This document shows positions 22,852 through 35,814 of a stretch of DNA of 64,000 nucleotides, one piece after another. This DNA comes from Loripinus fragilis (lineage: Eukaryota; Mollusca; Bivalvia; Lucinida; Lucinidae). Location of the stretch: contig OZ026515.1 in assembly GCA_964019695.1 (NCBI GenBank), positions 146,061,152 through 146,125,151 of the forward strand, read 5' to 3'. The notes under the pieces were generated by a model that was not told the DNA's origin, made no database searches, and was given only the letters and a program-made list of their open reading frames with translations. The stretch's first letter is position 1. Every line of letters starts with the position of its first letter. Position numbers and translations under genes: made by a program.

Positions 22852-23088
22852 GAGCCTGTGCATGGAATTTCCAACAATGTGGTATGTGCGGCCAGCAAAG
22901 CCTCAGATCAGCCTGAGCATACGGGCAGTCTGATCAGAGCCTTTGCTAGTGGATTGAGTATCCTATGAGTGTTAAGCTACTGACTGAACACCAGTTGGAG
23001 TTTCTAAGCTTAAAAGGAGGCTACACAGGCTCGTCTGAGTCTACACTTGTCAAAATACCACATTGTTGGAAATCACATGACAGGGCTC
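22852..23088. mobile_element. 237-bp MITE, GAGCC...GGCTC family, copy 1 (4-bp TSD)
   Basis: The ends GAGCCTGTGCATGGAATTTC and its inverted partner share the inner motif TTTCCAACAATGTGG / CCACATTGTTGGAAA. Flanking tetranucleotides are AATT on both sides. The core carries CAGCCTGAGCATACGGGCAG followed by TCTGATCAGAGCC. Other members: 37748-37983, 45009-45422 and 45606-45805. Confidence 0.82.
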
Positions 23089-23357
23089 AATTAATAAACA
23101 ATAACATGTTGCCTGCTTCCAGCTTAAAACAACTAAACAGTCTAAAGCTATGAGCCTTTAGAAGTTCAGGTCTAGGCAAACAGTGCAAACCCATATCAGA
23201 CTTCTCCGGCACACTTAGCAGACCCTGATCAAAGCTCCTAGACTAAGTGGAGCAGTCTAATTTGGGCCTTCACTGTTTGCCATTGTGTCTGCATATTTTT
23301 TGCCAAATCTGTACATGTTAAAACTACATTTATTTGCTTACAGCAATTTTTCATACA

Positions 23358-23530
23358 TGTCCAAAACCTCAGTTGAGAGAGCGCTAAATGCTAAATTACA
23401 AGGTTGCAGGCTTTATCCTCACCTAGGGTGCGGTGGAGTGTCCTTGAGCAAGGCATTTCATCACAGTTTCTTTTATATTAGTACTGGTTAAACCAAGGAA
23501 GTCGTCCCAAAATACTGAAAAATTGTTGAC
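23358..23530 (+). repeat. Diverged SINE-like fragment
   Basis: TCCTTGAGCAAGGCATTTCA, TAGTACTGGTT and CCAAGGAAGTCGTCCCAAAA-like blocks, followed by ACTGAAAAATTGTTGA, follow the same order as the body of the SINE at 44118-44326. The tRNA-like head is poor. It is an old copy. Confidence 0.6.
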
Positions 23531-24499
23531 TTGGACGAAAGCCTCAAACAGGCAAATTTTTCATGTATCTGCATTTTTAGGAATTTTATGAACGAATTGT
23601 GCAGACAAGTTAAAATTGTGTGGGGGGGGGGGGGGGGGGGAGAAGTTGCATTTGTCTTCAGGGTTGCCCGCCTGACAAGTTGAATTATCTGGCTTACTTC
23701 TAACACTGCAATATCCCTGTGGTCATACTACTATGGCAATTTGGGGGTCGTCACCTACTCTGGTGTTATAGTAAAATTACCATCAAATAAAGGCTGACAA
23801 AAATGAGAACCTCGAGATTGCATCATCTAGTTAACAACCTCTGTGTTGTTTTGCCAAAAAGGAGATAAGATTAGATTTTAAATGTGTATTTTACAACTAT
23901 ATTAAACAAAATTGTCAATACGGTTTAGTCATAATTATACGGGTTTGTCATTGATTAATTATCCACGATGACAAAACCGTAAGTAGTTATTTCATACCTG
24001 GACATCAAATGTTAAAGTTTTCATATAATTTTAAAGCTAAAAGATACAATGTGAATTTGGTGAACAAAAATCAATCTGAACCCAAGCATTTGGGGTGCTT
24101 ATATCTGTGATTAAATGTAGAAAGTGAACATGATGAGAAAGTTACCTTAACACCGGAATAAGTGACGAAACTCAAAATTGCCGTAAAGGTATGACCACAG
24201 TGAATATGGTTCTTTTGTAATAATGCAACTATATCATTTGAGTGAAATGCTCATTAGTAACTCTTGCATGTCTGTCCATCACTCTTTCTCCTCTATAAAC
24301 ACCAAATGAATTCTTTGATCCATATGGAGACTTTTTATGGTGGAAAGCTATTTTTTTTTAATCTCCTGAACAAATACAATAGCTTTCAAGTAATAAAAGG
24401 CCTCATGCCCTCAATACGAACCATTCATATTGCTTTAAAAGTTTTAGTTGTGTTAATACGAGACCTAACTCGCATTAACCTTTGTCCTTTTGTGAGAAT
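23531..24499. other. No gene recognised; G homopolymer
   Basis: Nineteen G residues at 23622-23640. Otherwise AT-rich, with short open frames lacking domains. Confidence 0.5.
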
Positions 24500-26640
24500 G
24501 TATCTTGGGATGGCGTAGTGTCTTATACCATTTTTGGGTCACTGTGACCTGGATCTTGACCTGTGACCTTGTTTTTAGAATCATGTTCAGAGTATATCCA
24601 TTGTATTATTTGAGAGATGAATACAAAATTTGGTGTGTAGGTGCATCTTTGGGATGGTCGAGCATTGAGTACCATTTACGGTTTACTGTGACCTTGACTT
24701 CTGACCTAGTTTAGTATAATAATAATAGTGTCGTAAACATATCTCATATTATTTGAGGTAGGAATCTCACATTTGATGTGTGCATGCATCTTTGAAGAAC
24801 AAAGTGTAACATACCATTCTTGGGTTACTGTGTCTCTGACCTTTGACCTAGTTTTTAGAATATTCGTATCTGGAGCATATCTCTTATATTATTTGAGGTA
24901 AGAATCCAAAATTTTGTGTGTACATGCATCTTTGGCTAATAAAGTGTCCTTTTACATCCTTGGGTTACTGTGATTTTGACCTCTGACCTAGTTTCTAAAA
25001 TTGGCATTGAGTCTGGTACATATCTCCTATATTCTTTGAGGTAGGAATTCCAAATTTGGTGTTTGAATGCATCTTTGGATGGCGTAGTGTCACATACCAT
25101 TTTTGGGTCACTGTGACCTGGATCTTGACCTGTGACCTTGTTTTTAGAATAATCATGTCAAGAGTATATCTCTTGTATTATTTTAGACAGGAATACCAAA
25201 TTTGGTGTGTAGGTGCATCTTGGGATGGTAGAGTGTTGCATATCATTTACGGTTTACTGTGACTGACCTATGACCTAGTTTTAGAATATTTGTATCTGGA
25301 GCATATATCTCATGATTTGAGGTATGAATCCCAAATTTTGTGTGTGTATGCATCTTGGGATGACGAAGTGCCGCGTACCATCCTTGGGCCACTGTAACCT
25401 TGACCTCTGACCTAGTTTCTAAAATCGGCATAGAGTCTGATGCATATCTCCTATAATCTTTGAGGTAGAAATTCCAAAATTGGTGTGTAATGCATCTTGG
25501 GATGTCGGAGTGTCACATACCTTTTTGGGGTCACTGTGATTCTAACCATGACCTCTGACCTAGTTTTTAGAAATCATGTCCGGAGCATATGTATTATATG
25601 AGTAAGGAAACTCAAATTTGGTGTGTGGATGCATCTTTTGTTTGTTTGATTTGATTCTTTATGTCCCATCAACAATCTTTCAGTTAAACAGGGATGGGTC
25701 TTCCTGAGTTGAACCAGTACTAAGCTAGGATAAATATGTCTTGCTCAAGGACCACAATGCAGTGACGCCGGTGAGGTCGAACCCGCAGCCCTTCAGTCTC
25801 GATTCAAGCACTCTATCACTGAGCCACTGCGCTCCCACTGTTGATGCATCTTGGGACGATGGAGTATCATGTTTTATTTACAGGTCACTGTGACCTTAAA
25901 CTTGACCTCTGACCTTGTTTTTAGAATAATCATGCCAGGATCATATCTCTTTTTTTGAGGTAGGAACACCAAACATCGTGTGTGAGTGCTTCTTGGGATG
26001 GAGGAGTGTCCCCGTTTCATTTTGGGGTCACTGTGACCTTGACCTTTGATCTCGTTTCTAGAATAAACATCGAGTCTGGTGCATATTTGGGTATTGAGGT
26101 AGGAATCCCAAATCTGGTGTATGGATGCATCTTTGGATGGTGATATGTCTTGTTCCAGTTTTGGGTCACTGTGACCTTGACCTCTGACCGAGTTTTTAGA
26201 ATAATTGTGTCCGAAGCATATCTCCTACATTATTTGAGCTCCCAATCCCAAAATTTTGTGTGGTTGCATCTTGGGATGGCAGAATGTCATGTACCAGTTT
26301 TAGGGTCACTGTGACCTTGACCTTCTTTCTAGAATTATCGTATCAGGAGTATATTACCTATATTATTTGAGGTAGGAATCCCAAATTTGGTGTATGGATG
26401 CATTTTTGGATTCCAATATGTTGCGGACCATTTTTAAGTCTCTGTGACGTATGACCTAGTTTCTAGAATAATAGTGTATGGAGCATATTGTCTATATTAT
26501 TTGAGGTAGAAATCCTAAATTGGGATGGATTGACTTTGGGATGGCGGCGTGGTGCATACCATTTTGGTTCACTTTGACATTGACTTCTGACCTCCTTTCT
26601 AGGGTTTTCATATCTGGAGCATATCTTGTTTATTACAAAT
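24500..26640 (+). repeat. About 14-unit satellite, 140-bp period, rich in TGACC blocks
   Basis: Units share GGTCACTGTGACCTTGACC, TCTGACCTAGTTTTTAGAAT, GGAGCATATCTC, TATTATTTGAGGTAGGAAT and CCAAATTTGGTGTGT. The ACTGTGACC anchor recurs near 24541, 24684, 24826, 24966, 25109, 25255, 25391, 25530, 25887, 26029, 26167, 26306, 26440 and 26570. Units near 25109-25480 mirror those near 24541-25060 more closely than their neighbours, which suggests a partial higher-order duplication. A SINE interrupts one unit at 25638-25842. Confidence 0.93.
25638..25842 (-). mobile_element. tRNA-derived SINE in the satellite
   Basis: On the - strand it starts GGGAGCGCAGTGGCTCAGTG (A box), then GGGTTCGACC (B box), the body (GCAAGACATATTTATCCTAGC), and ends in an AAAC-type tail. 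Target duplication GATGCATCTT at 25628-25637 and 25843-25852. It is the same family as 44118-44326, 45023-45224 and 48820-49006. Confidence 0.93.
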
Positions 26641-27340
26641 AACTTTCCTCAAATGTGTCTATGCTAGACCAATTCCTTTGGGGTCATTTGTCACGTTGTT
26701 GTGACATTTCTTGTTATATCATTTTTTCCATACAATCAATTTACTTATCTGTCTGACCAAAGTGATGAGATACTAGGTATATTGTGTGTGCTACTTCTCC
26801 TACAGCATAGAAACCTAACAGATGTTTTGGTCATGATCTGAAGTTGTGCATAAGTTTTTGATATACATGTAATCCCTAGTTTAGTTTTTTGCCACTTTTT
26901 TCACAAATTGACTCGAGTCCCATTTTAGGCGTTTATTACTATCAAGATAAGAATGTGCTCAGGACAGGGTTTCCACAAGCTCTGGAAATCATGGAAAAAT
27001 TGGAAAATCACTAAAAAAAGTTCCATACATTGAAAAATAATGGAATTTGAAACAACCTGAGTAATCATGGAAAAATCATGGATTTTTGTGAAATGATTTG
27101 CTGAAACCAGCAGTAGCCAGAAATCTAGCTGTCTGACACTTGTGTGTCTGACAGCTAGTTTTCTGGCTACTAGTGGTGTCAAGTTTTAATTATTTCAAAA
27201 TGCATGCATGGTATACAAGTATGCTGTTGTTGCTGCATTCCGCATTTATGCTCAGCGTGGTGAAGATGCTGCTTAAGGGATGGTTGGAGGCAGTGCATTG
27301 AATAGCCATCCAGGACAAAATATTTAAAGTATTCTTATTA
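26641..27340. other. No gene; relic CAGGGTTTCC element end and a hairpin
   Basis: Near 26962-27080, ACAGGGTTTCCACAAGC is followed by repeated CATGGAAAAAT phrases, the style of the CAGGG-type elements elsewhere, but no right terminus was found. A hairpin AGCCAGAAATCTAGCTGTC / GACAGCTAGTTTTCTGGCT lies at 27116-27171. Confidence 0.5.
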
Positions 27341-27880
27341 GCTTACCTGAGCCGAAGGCTCAAGGGTGAGCTTATAGTATACCAGTCAGTCCGTCGTCTG
27401 TCAACATTTTCAAACATCTCCTCTGAAACCACTGGACCAATTAAACACAAATTTCATATGGAGACTCCTTAGGATGCAGGGACGAAAGTTTGTTCATATG
27501 GTCCTGGTCACATGACCAAGATGTCCGCCAGGCTTATATATAATAAAAACCCTTTAAAAATCCTTTTCTCCAGAACCAGAAGGCCAATGACCTTGGGACA
27601 TGGTATGTAGCTTTGGGGATTTAAATGGGATTTTTTTTACAAGTTAATTTTTTGAATACTGTTGAAGCCAAAGACATTATTCTCACTTGATATGTTAAAC
27701 ATAATGAGGCAATGGCTATAAATAAGTTTCAAAGGTCAAGGTTGACCTTTTAGCCAAAGTCGCTCATATTGGAGCCCCATTAATATATTAAAACATAGTT
27801 TTCTCAGAAACCACTAGGCCAATTGAACTCAAATTTCATGTGAAGACTCCTTATGATAAGTTTGCCAAAATTTAAACAAA
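27341..27880 (+). repeat. Dispersed repeat with internal duplication
   Basis: It opens with GCTTACCTGAGCCGAAGGCT and contains two related blocks (27420-27480 and 27795-27855), both reading GAAACCACT(G/A)G(A/G)CCAATT, CAAATTTCAT, GAGACTCCTTA or close variants. This has the look of a mollusc intergenic repeat that scrambles sentence-like blocks. It is noncoding. Confidence 0.65.
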
Positions 27881-27897
27881 ATATTTTGGTCTGGTCG

Positions 27898-28075
27898 CTA
27901 TGCCTTTGTGTGCGTCTGTTTATATGTGCCTTGTGGTCACCTGCTGGGAAAGGGCTGACCTCTTGGCTCTTGTTTGTGGTGTTTAACTGTGAGTTTGTCA
28001 CTTTCCCATTGGTATCATGGGTCAGGTGTGGTACTTGATTGTATCAATTCCTGATCTTTGCACCCTTACTTACTT
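27898..28075 (+). mobile_element. Penelope-like element 3' tail fragment
   Basis: Matches the terminal 180 bp of the tail seen at 50269-50625 and, inverted, 61306-61490: TTTATATGTGCCTTGTGGTC, CTGCTGGGAAAGGGCTGACC, CTTTCCCATTGGTATC, GGTGTGGTACTTGATTGTAT, ending CACCCTTACTTACTT. Confidence 0.9.
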
Positions 28076-30415
28076 TGTCAATCCCATTGACGTTCTGGAC
28101 GTTTGTCACCTTCCTCTAATCTGACTGGTTTATCCATCCGAATGAGCTCACATTCAATTACTGGTGATACCTGCTTATGAACTTTTTACTCTTTGTCTGC
28201 TAATTGTCCTTTGCAGGCTACGTTACCATCAGTGTCTAACGTTTTGAATCTAGATAAAGCCTAACAAAAAGAAAATGATTAAAATAATGGCAAATTCGTA
28301 AATACACTTTCACGTGTCACGGATATAATGCTCTTGCCAAATACCAGACTTTTTATGTCCCATTGGGAACATATTTTTGTCAGTATGTTATTAGTCTCTG
28401 GCTCTTTCATCTCTTTGGAGGATTTTTTTATTTAACCACCAATAGCACCAAAATGAAATGACCACCAAATATAATGGTTTCATATTATACTCTTCCACAG
28501 CAAAACTACTGTGGCTAAAGTTGCATTTGATATTGTTTGGAAGATATTAATTAATTTAACTTAGTAACAAGATATTGGGCTTGTGTTTGCTTTTGGTCTA
28601 ATGCAGATATCTTACCAACCATTTACCAGAAAGCATTAATTCATATCTTGACGGTTGGTACCATACATGGCTGGCATCCACTCAAATGCTCCAGACACTT
28701 GGATACATGTCCAAAAAGGTGGAGCAAGAGGTCAAAATCTAGGACATTCTTACATTATTTTCTTTTATTGAATCATTTTTATTTGAACAATAGCAACTAT
28801 TTAGGGCGACAAACACTCTGTGACTACATATCTTGGCTATAAATGCCCCAAGGTGGACCATAGGTCAAACTCTTGTTAAATATGAGAATAGGAAGAGCAT
28901 TGGCCAGGTGTCTGGGCATTTTCTAGTTGCTAATTACTTAAGCTATCATTTATACAACTGAAATGGAAGCAAATAGTTAAATATAGCTTAACTATACACA
29001 GCATCAAAAGTTAAGCGCCTATATTTTTGTGAAACAATTTTCTAGCTACCATGAATAAATTTAATTGAGTATAGAAAGTCTCTGCATAAATGAAAATTTA
29101 AAGACACAAGTGATAATCCTGATATGTTTACAAAGTCATGAGATTTTGTGACTTATCAAAACTTGGTTCTATCACCCTAAAATCTTCAAGAAGTAACCCA
29201 CAACATCTTGAAACAAGTTTTTTGACACAAACTTATCAACATTAATTTACGTTCACAAAGCTGCAATGAAAATAAGTTAACCCCTATGTGCTCTTTGTTG
29301 AACTCACCATCACATACTTTGGCAAAATAGCATGACTGTTTCACTACCTTATCCCTATATGATGCAATTATCTTTATTTATCACGATTATTTGCATCACA
29401 TAATCTTCCTCTAAAAATGTAGTTACAAAGCTTTTGTTGCTTACTTTTGACGCTGTGTATATTCATTTAGCAGAACAAATGCTATAGTACACTGTATTTT
29501 TAAGTCTTTATTTTTCAAGATTTAGTTAATGTATATGTAGCTGTGCATTGTATAATAATGTACATGTACCTATGCATTGTATAATAATAGCATCTAGGAA
29601 TATTTTCACCTGCTTTGTACAACGGAGACAAGAGATTAACAAACTGTGTCAAAGTCAAATTTTAAACAACTTTGAAATTCATGAATGTATTCTACATGTA
29701 TAGATGTACCACGACCTCTAACCAATGACCTTTGGGTGTTTCTATTTCAAACGATTGATGCAGAATGCGTAATTTGTGCCAGTCTGGATGGAACATATGT
29801 GTATGACAAAGCTTTTATAATAAATGGAAATAAATGCCCGAAACCCTTTTTTCTAGAACAACATATCGATATTGTAAATAGAGTCACGCTTCAAAGCTTT
29901 TGGTAGACCAGTAAGTTTCAAGATTATTAATACAAAATTGTAGCAAATACTCTCTGTAGGTAGAAAATGTTGTCCCAAGTCAGCTATCTTGCCAAATTCA
30001 ACGAAGATTTGAATTCCTTATTGATATGTGAAGTAAAGTTTGCAATGAACCAGCAACCACAGTTGCAGCAATCAACATATTTTGTAATAGCTTTCTTGAA
30101 TTTCATATGTGAATTGTCTTTCAGCACACAATTCAAATTCAGTGAGTTCACATTAAATGTCAATTTTATTTGGTGTCTTCAAGTGAGGATTAGTAGTAAA
30201 TTTAGCCTTGTTAGCTTGTGAATATGTTTGGTAGTGTTTTCAGGGTTATATGCAAATAAATATTATAGGATAGTCAATGTCAAATGCTTGTTTTACTTGC
30301 CTGAGCCAATTCCTCAAAGTAAGCTATTTATGACCAGTCTTCTGACATTGTCCCTTTACCGTTTGCTTAACTACATCTCTAGAACCACTAGTGCCCCTTA
30401 CAGAAATAAAAAAAC
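28076..30415. other. No gene recognised
   Basis: 2.3 kb of AT-rich sequence. A short duplication GTACATGTACCTATGCATTG / GTATATGTAGCTGTGCATTG lies near 29530-29580. Small frames at 28648, 29685, 29967 and 30228 have no recognisable domain. Confidence 0.5.
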
Positions 30416-30421
30416 TTAATA

Positions 30422-30865
30422 CAGGGTTGCCATGGTCAGGGAAAACAATCTGGCAAATTAAAAAAAAAAATCCAGGTCAGTGAAAAGTCAGGGAATTTCA
30501 TTTTCAGTCAGGGAAGTTTAATAAAAATGAAAAGAAGTCATTGAAAAGTCAGGGAATTTCAAAAATTTCAAAAAAGTTGCTAGTTAATAGGCTTCTGGAA
30601 ATTATATTTTCCATAAATTGCAAGCAATATTAGAAAAGGAATGTTTCTGCTTCCAATTTATGTTCAGAAACATCCCTTTTCTAATATTTATGGTTTGAGA
30701 TTTTTCTTTTAAGATTAAATCAGCAAGCATAAATATTTGTACATAATTTTTCTAATTGTCAATGGATGAAAATAGTAATATGTGCCTTCCAAAAGGGTCT
30801 GGAAAACAGTCAAAAGTCACTGAAAAGTCAGGGAATTTTGAAAAGGATATTGAGTAGCAACCCTG
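30422..30865. mobile_element. TIR element CAGGGTTGC, 444 bp (6-bp TSD)
   Basis: The ends CAGGGTTGC and GCAACCCTG are flanked by TTAATA on both sides (30416-30421, 30866-30871). The subterminal phrase AAAAGTCAGGGAATTT recurs about four times on the left and once on the right. An internal hairpin (TATTAGAAAAGGAATGTTTC and its complement) lies at 30627-30690. No transposase. Confidence 0.88.
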
Positions 30866-30871
30866 TTAATA

Positions 30872-32415
30872 GCTCTTTAGCTGCAATTTTAGAGTCACAA
30901 CCACTAGCCAGAAGAAAGCAAACGGTAGCAGCTAGTGGCTATATGTATTGCAGCTCTAGAAGGCTAGTTCTAGCTGTTACTGGCTATTAGAGCGGGTAGC
31001 AGGTCTATGAGCAGGAAGCTAGCTGCAACTCAAACATGATTAACTGGCAGAATAGCCACATGAGCCAAAAAACATAATCCAATAATACCCTCTACAAAGT
31101 TACACAAATCGTTTTGCATGTGTTTTAACAGGTTTGTAACCAAGGTAGATATTTTTAAAGATGCAATGAGTAAACCAACCTCAAACATGATACCAAATAT
31201 GCTTGTGTTTGTAATCGCCTTGTATATGTTGTGATGTTAGCTAAAACTACCACCACTAATTAAAATTAAGCTAAAACAAGGCTAAAAACTCTGTATAAGA
31301 TTACCTTGATGAGACGGCTTATTTTATGTTTAATATATACTTAACGCCAGTAAAAACGCAACTTGTACACTATAACTGTACTACCTGAATATAATGCTCT
31401 TTTATCATTCTTATCAAATAAAAACATGCATCTATGATCCCAATATAAAGGGAATATAATTATGGTGCTGATAAAGCAGCCCAAATAAGCCTGTTGTATT
31501 TTTTGATAAAGGGACTAAAGCCGAACTTTGACCAGAAAAAGCAAAATCGTCTTATTAAGACAGATATCATATCTTCTTTTTGCCTGGCTCTTTTGGGTCC
31601 AAACTTTCTGGAAATTTCAATATTGCTCTACGGTTTATGCATACACAACGGGAAAAGTGTGTCTTGAAGTTTTGACCTTTAAATGGCCATCAAAGTTTGA
31701 GCATGAAAACCTGAATTCACAAAAATGTGACACTTCCGATGGTAAATATCTTGATTAATGATAAGTTTAGGCTATGGCCTTAGAATATACGTATACCGGT
31801 TATGAAATGATTCAATTTAAATGATATTTTTTGTCACTTCTCAAATTTTGCGAAAAATGTCAATTCAAACATTAATTTTAGGTCCCTCCTGCAAAGTGAA
31901 TTTTGTGTTGTTTTTGGTTTGTAAGTGTAAAATGCAGTGTTTTTATACTCAAATTGAGTACAATTTCAAGATTAAGATGGTAACAATTTTTTGGATGATT
32001 TTGTTATTTTTCACTAAAACTTTAGCAGAAGTGTGCCATCGAGCTTAACTTTTGCTGAAACGTTCTTGTACGAAAAGGAAGCTTGTTCATACATAGACAG
32101 GGTGTATTTTGCTGCTGTTCATAAGAAAAACAACATTTCTACCAGTTGCTTTTAAATTGCTTTAAGTATATATAATTGATCATTTCAGGCTAATTGTTTT
32201 TCGCATTTTTCCAGTTAATCCTCATCACAAACAAACCTACTCCAGTTGTTCATATTATTAGTTGGCTATCCATATTAAACCCTGATTACATACGCAACCT
32301 TATTTTTCTGAATTGTATAAGCACTACTGGCTGAACATTCATAGCTACTGAAATGCTAGTGAAAGCTTTAAACATTGGTTAAATCTACAAAGTGTTTGTG
32401 GATTGAGTGATTGTT
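30872..32415. other. No gene recognised
   Basis: AT-rich. The stretch near 30895-31020 repeats TAGCTGCAA/CTAGCCAG-type words. No exon is supported. Confidence 0.45.
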
Positions 32416-32908
32416 GCTTCAGCGCCAGACTTATGCCAAAATTTTGATTTTTTTCTGAAAAAGAGAATGAATGAAATTTATGCTTGTGTTCTGGAATTTA
32501 TGCTATCTTTCGATAAAATGCAATATAACAGTCATTTAATGTGCACAGAGTTTGAGATCTAAGGACAGCATGTTGAAAGTTAATCAAGCTGCTTTTCATA
32601 CTGTACACATAGTTCTGTATATCGGGTGTTCTGATCAGTTGTCAAGTGGCTAAATAAAATCAATATGTTGCAGTCAATGACCCGACCACTGGGCCAGAAC
32701 ACCTGATATAAAGAACTATGCGTACAGTATGGAAAGCTTGAATAACTTTCAAAGTCTTCCAGTCTCAGATTTCAAACTTTTTTCACATTGAAGTACTTTA
32801 ATTTTGCATTTTAATTAAAGTAAGAGTAAATTCCAGAACATAAGCAAAACTTTCTTTCATCCTTTTTTTCTGGAAAAATCACATTTTTGACATAACTGGC
32901 GCTGTAGC
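32416..32908. mobile_element. Foldback element, about 493 bp, with CAGCGCCAG ends
   Basis: The left end GCTTCAGCGCCAGACTTATG and the inverted right end GCTACAGCGCCAGTTATG are followed by long diverged arms (TTCTGGAATTTATGCT / AAATTCCAGAACATAAGC; CATACTGTACACATAGTTCT / AACTATGCGTACAGTATG) that meet near 32660. The target duplication is not evident. Confidence 0.75.
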
Positions 32909-33329
32909 GACTACCACTCAACCCACAAAAAGTTTGTTAAGCAGATACACAGTTGATTTAAGTGACAATATTTTCAGAAGTAAAATATTGACCAAAATAT
33001 TACCTTTTTTATCAACTAGGTCCACTATTTTATACACTTGTCGACTGCAACCTCCACACAATCATTGACTGCGCTGTTAGAGTATGTGAACTAGAAAGGA
33101 CTCAAAGTAATGCATACCAGAACAAAGACCAACACAGTATTTCCACAAACAATGGGAGGCACATAAAACAATATTTCAAGAGCTACAAAACCACTGCCTA
33201 AAGTAGAGCAGCCTAAGCCACAGTGGGTGGGGTCTTAAAGGTATTTTACTGTTGCCGAATTTTCGTCCTAGTAATTGTTCTTAAAACAAATGTGTTTAGC
33301 TCACTTGGATTCTCTCTGCCTAATGCAAT

Positions 33330-34885
33330 GCGCCTGTCATAATGTGTGTTGTATAGCGTGACACATCAAGTATTCCTGTCATAAGGTGTGTTGTGAAGGT
33401 TCTAACATACGTTATTCCGGTCATAATGTATGCTACATAGACTGACACACCTTATTCCTGGAATAAGATAGGCTCAGACGTTTCTTACATACATTATTCC
33501 TGTCATATTGTATGTTGGATAGAGAAACACATATTTTTCCAGTCATAGGGTATGTTCAGAAGGTTCTAATATACGTTATTCCTGTCATAAGGTATGTTAC
33601 AAGGGTAACAGATCTTATGACAGGAATAAGGTATGTTCAGAATGTTCTAACACGTTATGGCTGTCATAAGGTATGTTACATAGAGTGACACATCTTATTC
33701 CAGTCATAAGATATGTTCAGAAGGTTCTGACATACGTTATTCCTGTCAAAACGTATGTTGCATTGAGTATCATATTTTATTCCAGTCATGAGGTGTTTTC
33801 AGTTTTTAACATACGTTATTCCTGCTATAAGGTATGCTACATAGACTGACACACCTTATTCCTGGAATAAGATAGGTTCAAAACGTTCTCACATACGTTA
33901 TTCCTGTCATAAGGTATGTACAGAAGGTTCTAACATGCTATGCCTATCATAAGGTATGTTACAAAGAGTGACACATCTTATTCAAATCATAAGATATGGT
34001 CAGAAGTTTCTAACATACATTATTCCTGTCATAAGGTATGTTACATAGAGCAACACACCTTATTACTGGAATAAGGTAGGTTCAGAAGGCTCTAACATAC
34101 CTTATTCCTGTCATAAGGTATGTTGCATAGAGAAACACATCTTATTCCTGGAATAAGGTAGGTTCAGAAGGTTCGTACATACCTTATTCCTGTCATAAGG
34201 TATGTTATATAGAGCAACACAGCTTATTCCAGTCATAAGGTATGTTCAGAAGTTTCTAACATACGTTATTCCTGTCATAAGGTAAGTTGCATAGACAAAC
34301 ACACCTTATTCCTGGAATAAGGTAAGTTCAGAAGGTTCTTACATACCTTATTCCTGTCATAAGGTAAGTTGCATAGACAAACACACCCTATTCCTGGAAT
34401 AAGGTAAGTTCAGAAGGTTCTGACATACGTTATTCCTGTCATAAGGTATGTTGCATAGAGAAACACACCCTATTCCTGGAATAAGGTAAGCTCAGAAGGT
34501 TCTAACATACGTTATTCCTGTCATAAGGTATGTTGCATAGAGAAACACATCTTATTCATGAAATGAGGTAGGTTCAGAACAGAAGGATCTTACATACGTT
34601 ATTCCTGTCATAAGGTATGTTGTAAAGAGAAACTTATCTTATTCCTGGAATAAGGTAAGTTCAGATGTTTCTAACATACGTTATTCCTGTCATAAGGTAA
34701 GTTGCATAGAGAAACACATCTTATTCCTGGAATAAGGTAAGTTGGATAGAGAAACACATCTTATTCCTGTCATAAGGTAAGTTGCATAGAGAAACAATAA
34801 GGTAAGTTCAGAAGGTTCTAGCATACGTTATTCCTGTCATAAGGTATGTTGCATAGAGAAACACATCTTATTACTGTCATATGTA
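33330..34885. repeat. Satellite of hairpin-bearing units, about 90 bp
   Basis: About 16 units alternate two palindromic blocks: ACATACGTTATTCCTGTCAT + AAGGTATGTT, and CACATCTTATTCCTGGAATA + AGGTAGGTTCAGAAGGTTCT. Most single units can fold as ACATACCTTAT-TCCTGTC-ATAAGGTATGT. The first units (33330-33900) are more diverged than those at 34050-34880, as expected of an array homogenised from one side. It is noncoding. Confidence 0.93.
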
Positions 34886-35814
34886 GAAAATGCATTTGAT
34901 ACAGCTGACTAGAGAACAACACAGTCAGAAACGGAGCTGCTGGATGGTTAATCCTAGACAACCTGGTAAGTTAGGGGTAAGCACATAGCTATGGAACTCT
35001 TTGAGGAAAAACATGCATATATAATTACATTTTATTATAACATATAACATTAAGCTCTTGAAAGTTGTCACTGACGAACTGCGTCGGCTGTGTAGTTCTT
35101 TAGCACATACTTCAGGTATCCAATTTACTACAGAATGTTAGCTTTTGAATCTGAAAAATAAGTCGTTTTTCGAGTAAAATAATAATTTCCCAAATCATTT
35201 AAATGCCTGTTTTAAGCAAACAAAACCCCGTATAACGAGAAAATCCGTATTACGCAATATGCAGTTGTATTAGTTATTCGTTTATTTCACGCGGACATTG
35301 CAGCCCAATGGACAGTTTAGTTTGGTCTTTGCACATTTGAATCGCCGTGAATTTCGACCAGACAATATGTAAATAGGTGGACATCGTGGGTTTCACAAGT
35401 GTGTACGTATGATAATTTGTCGCTGTCAGCTTTGCGCGGTGGTGAGACCAATGTGCTGAAGTTTTGGAGTCTCTTTCAACGTTTCTGATTGCAATACCAA
35501 AAATATATACAGAGAGTGATATAATTGCAACATATTTTGTCAACTGACTGTGGTACCCTATTTGTACCTGTGCGTACTTGATCTTCCTCTAAGTACATAA
35601 TTGGGCCAATACATGAAATGTTGGTACTTATCACATATGCGTAAAAACCTCATTTAAAACTAAGCGCCCATGCTGATATATCTAGTGTAACTAGAGGTAT
35701 AAAATTTGAGTCTTCAATCAACTATGCGAGTAGCGAAGGTTCGAGTCTGCGCACTTACACTTACAAGGCGCAGACTCGCCTGAGCATTCGATGCTCGACA
35801 GTGTGATAAGTAAT
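34886..35814. other. No gene recognised
   Basis: Unique-looking sequence. A short hairpin CGAGTCTGCGC / GCGCAGACTCG lies at 35741-35778. A - strand frame at 35274-35543 has no domain. Confidence 0.45.

Noticed and set aside
33330..34885. CRISPR-like array
   Set aside because: Both the supposed repeats and spacers recur throughout the array. The spacing is that of a satellite, and the genome is eukaryotic.
35274..35543. 89-codon - strand frame as a gene
   Set aside because: No domain, no repeat relation, no splice or promoter context. The length is compatible with chance in 64 kb.
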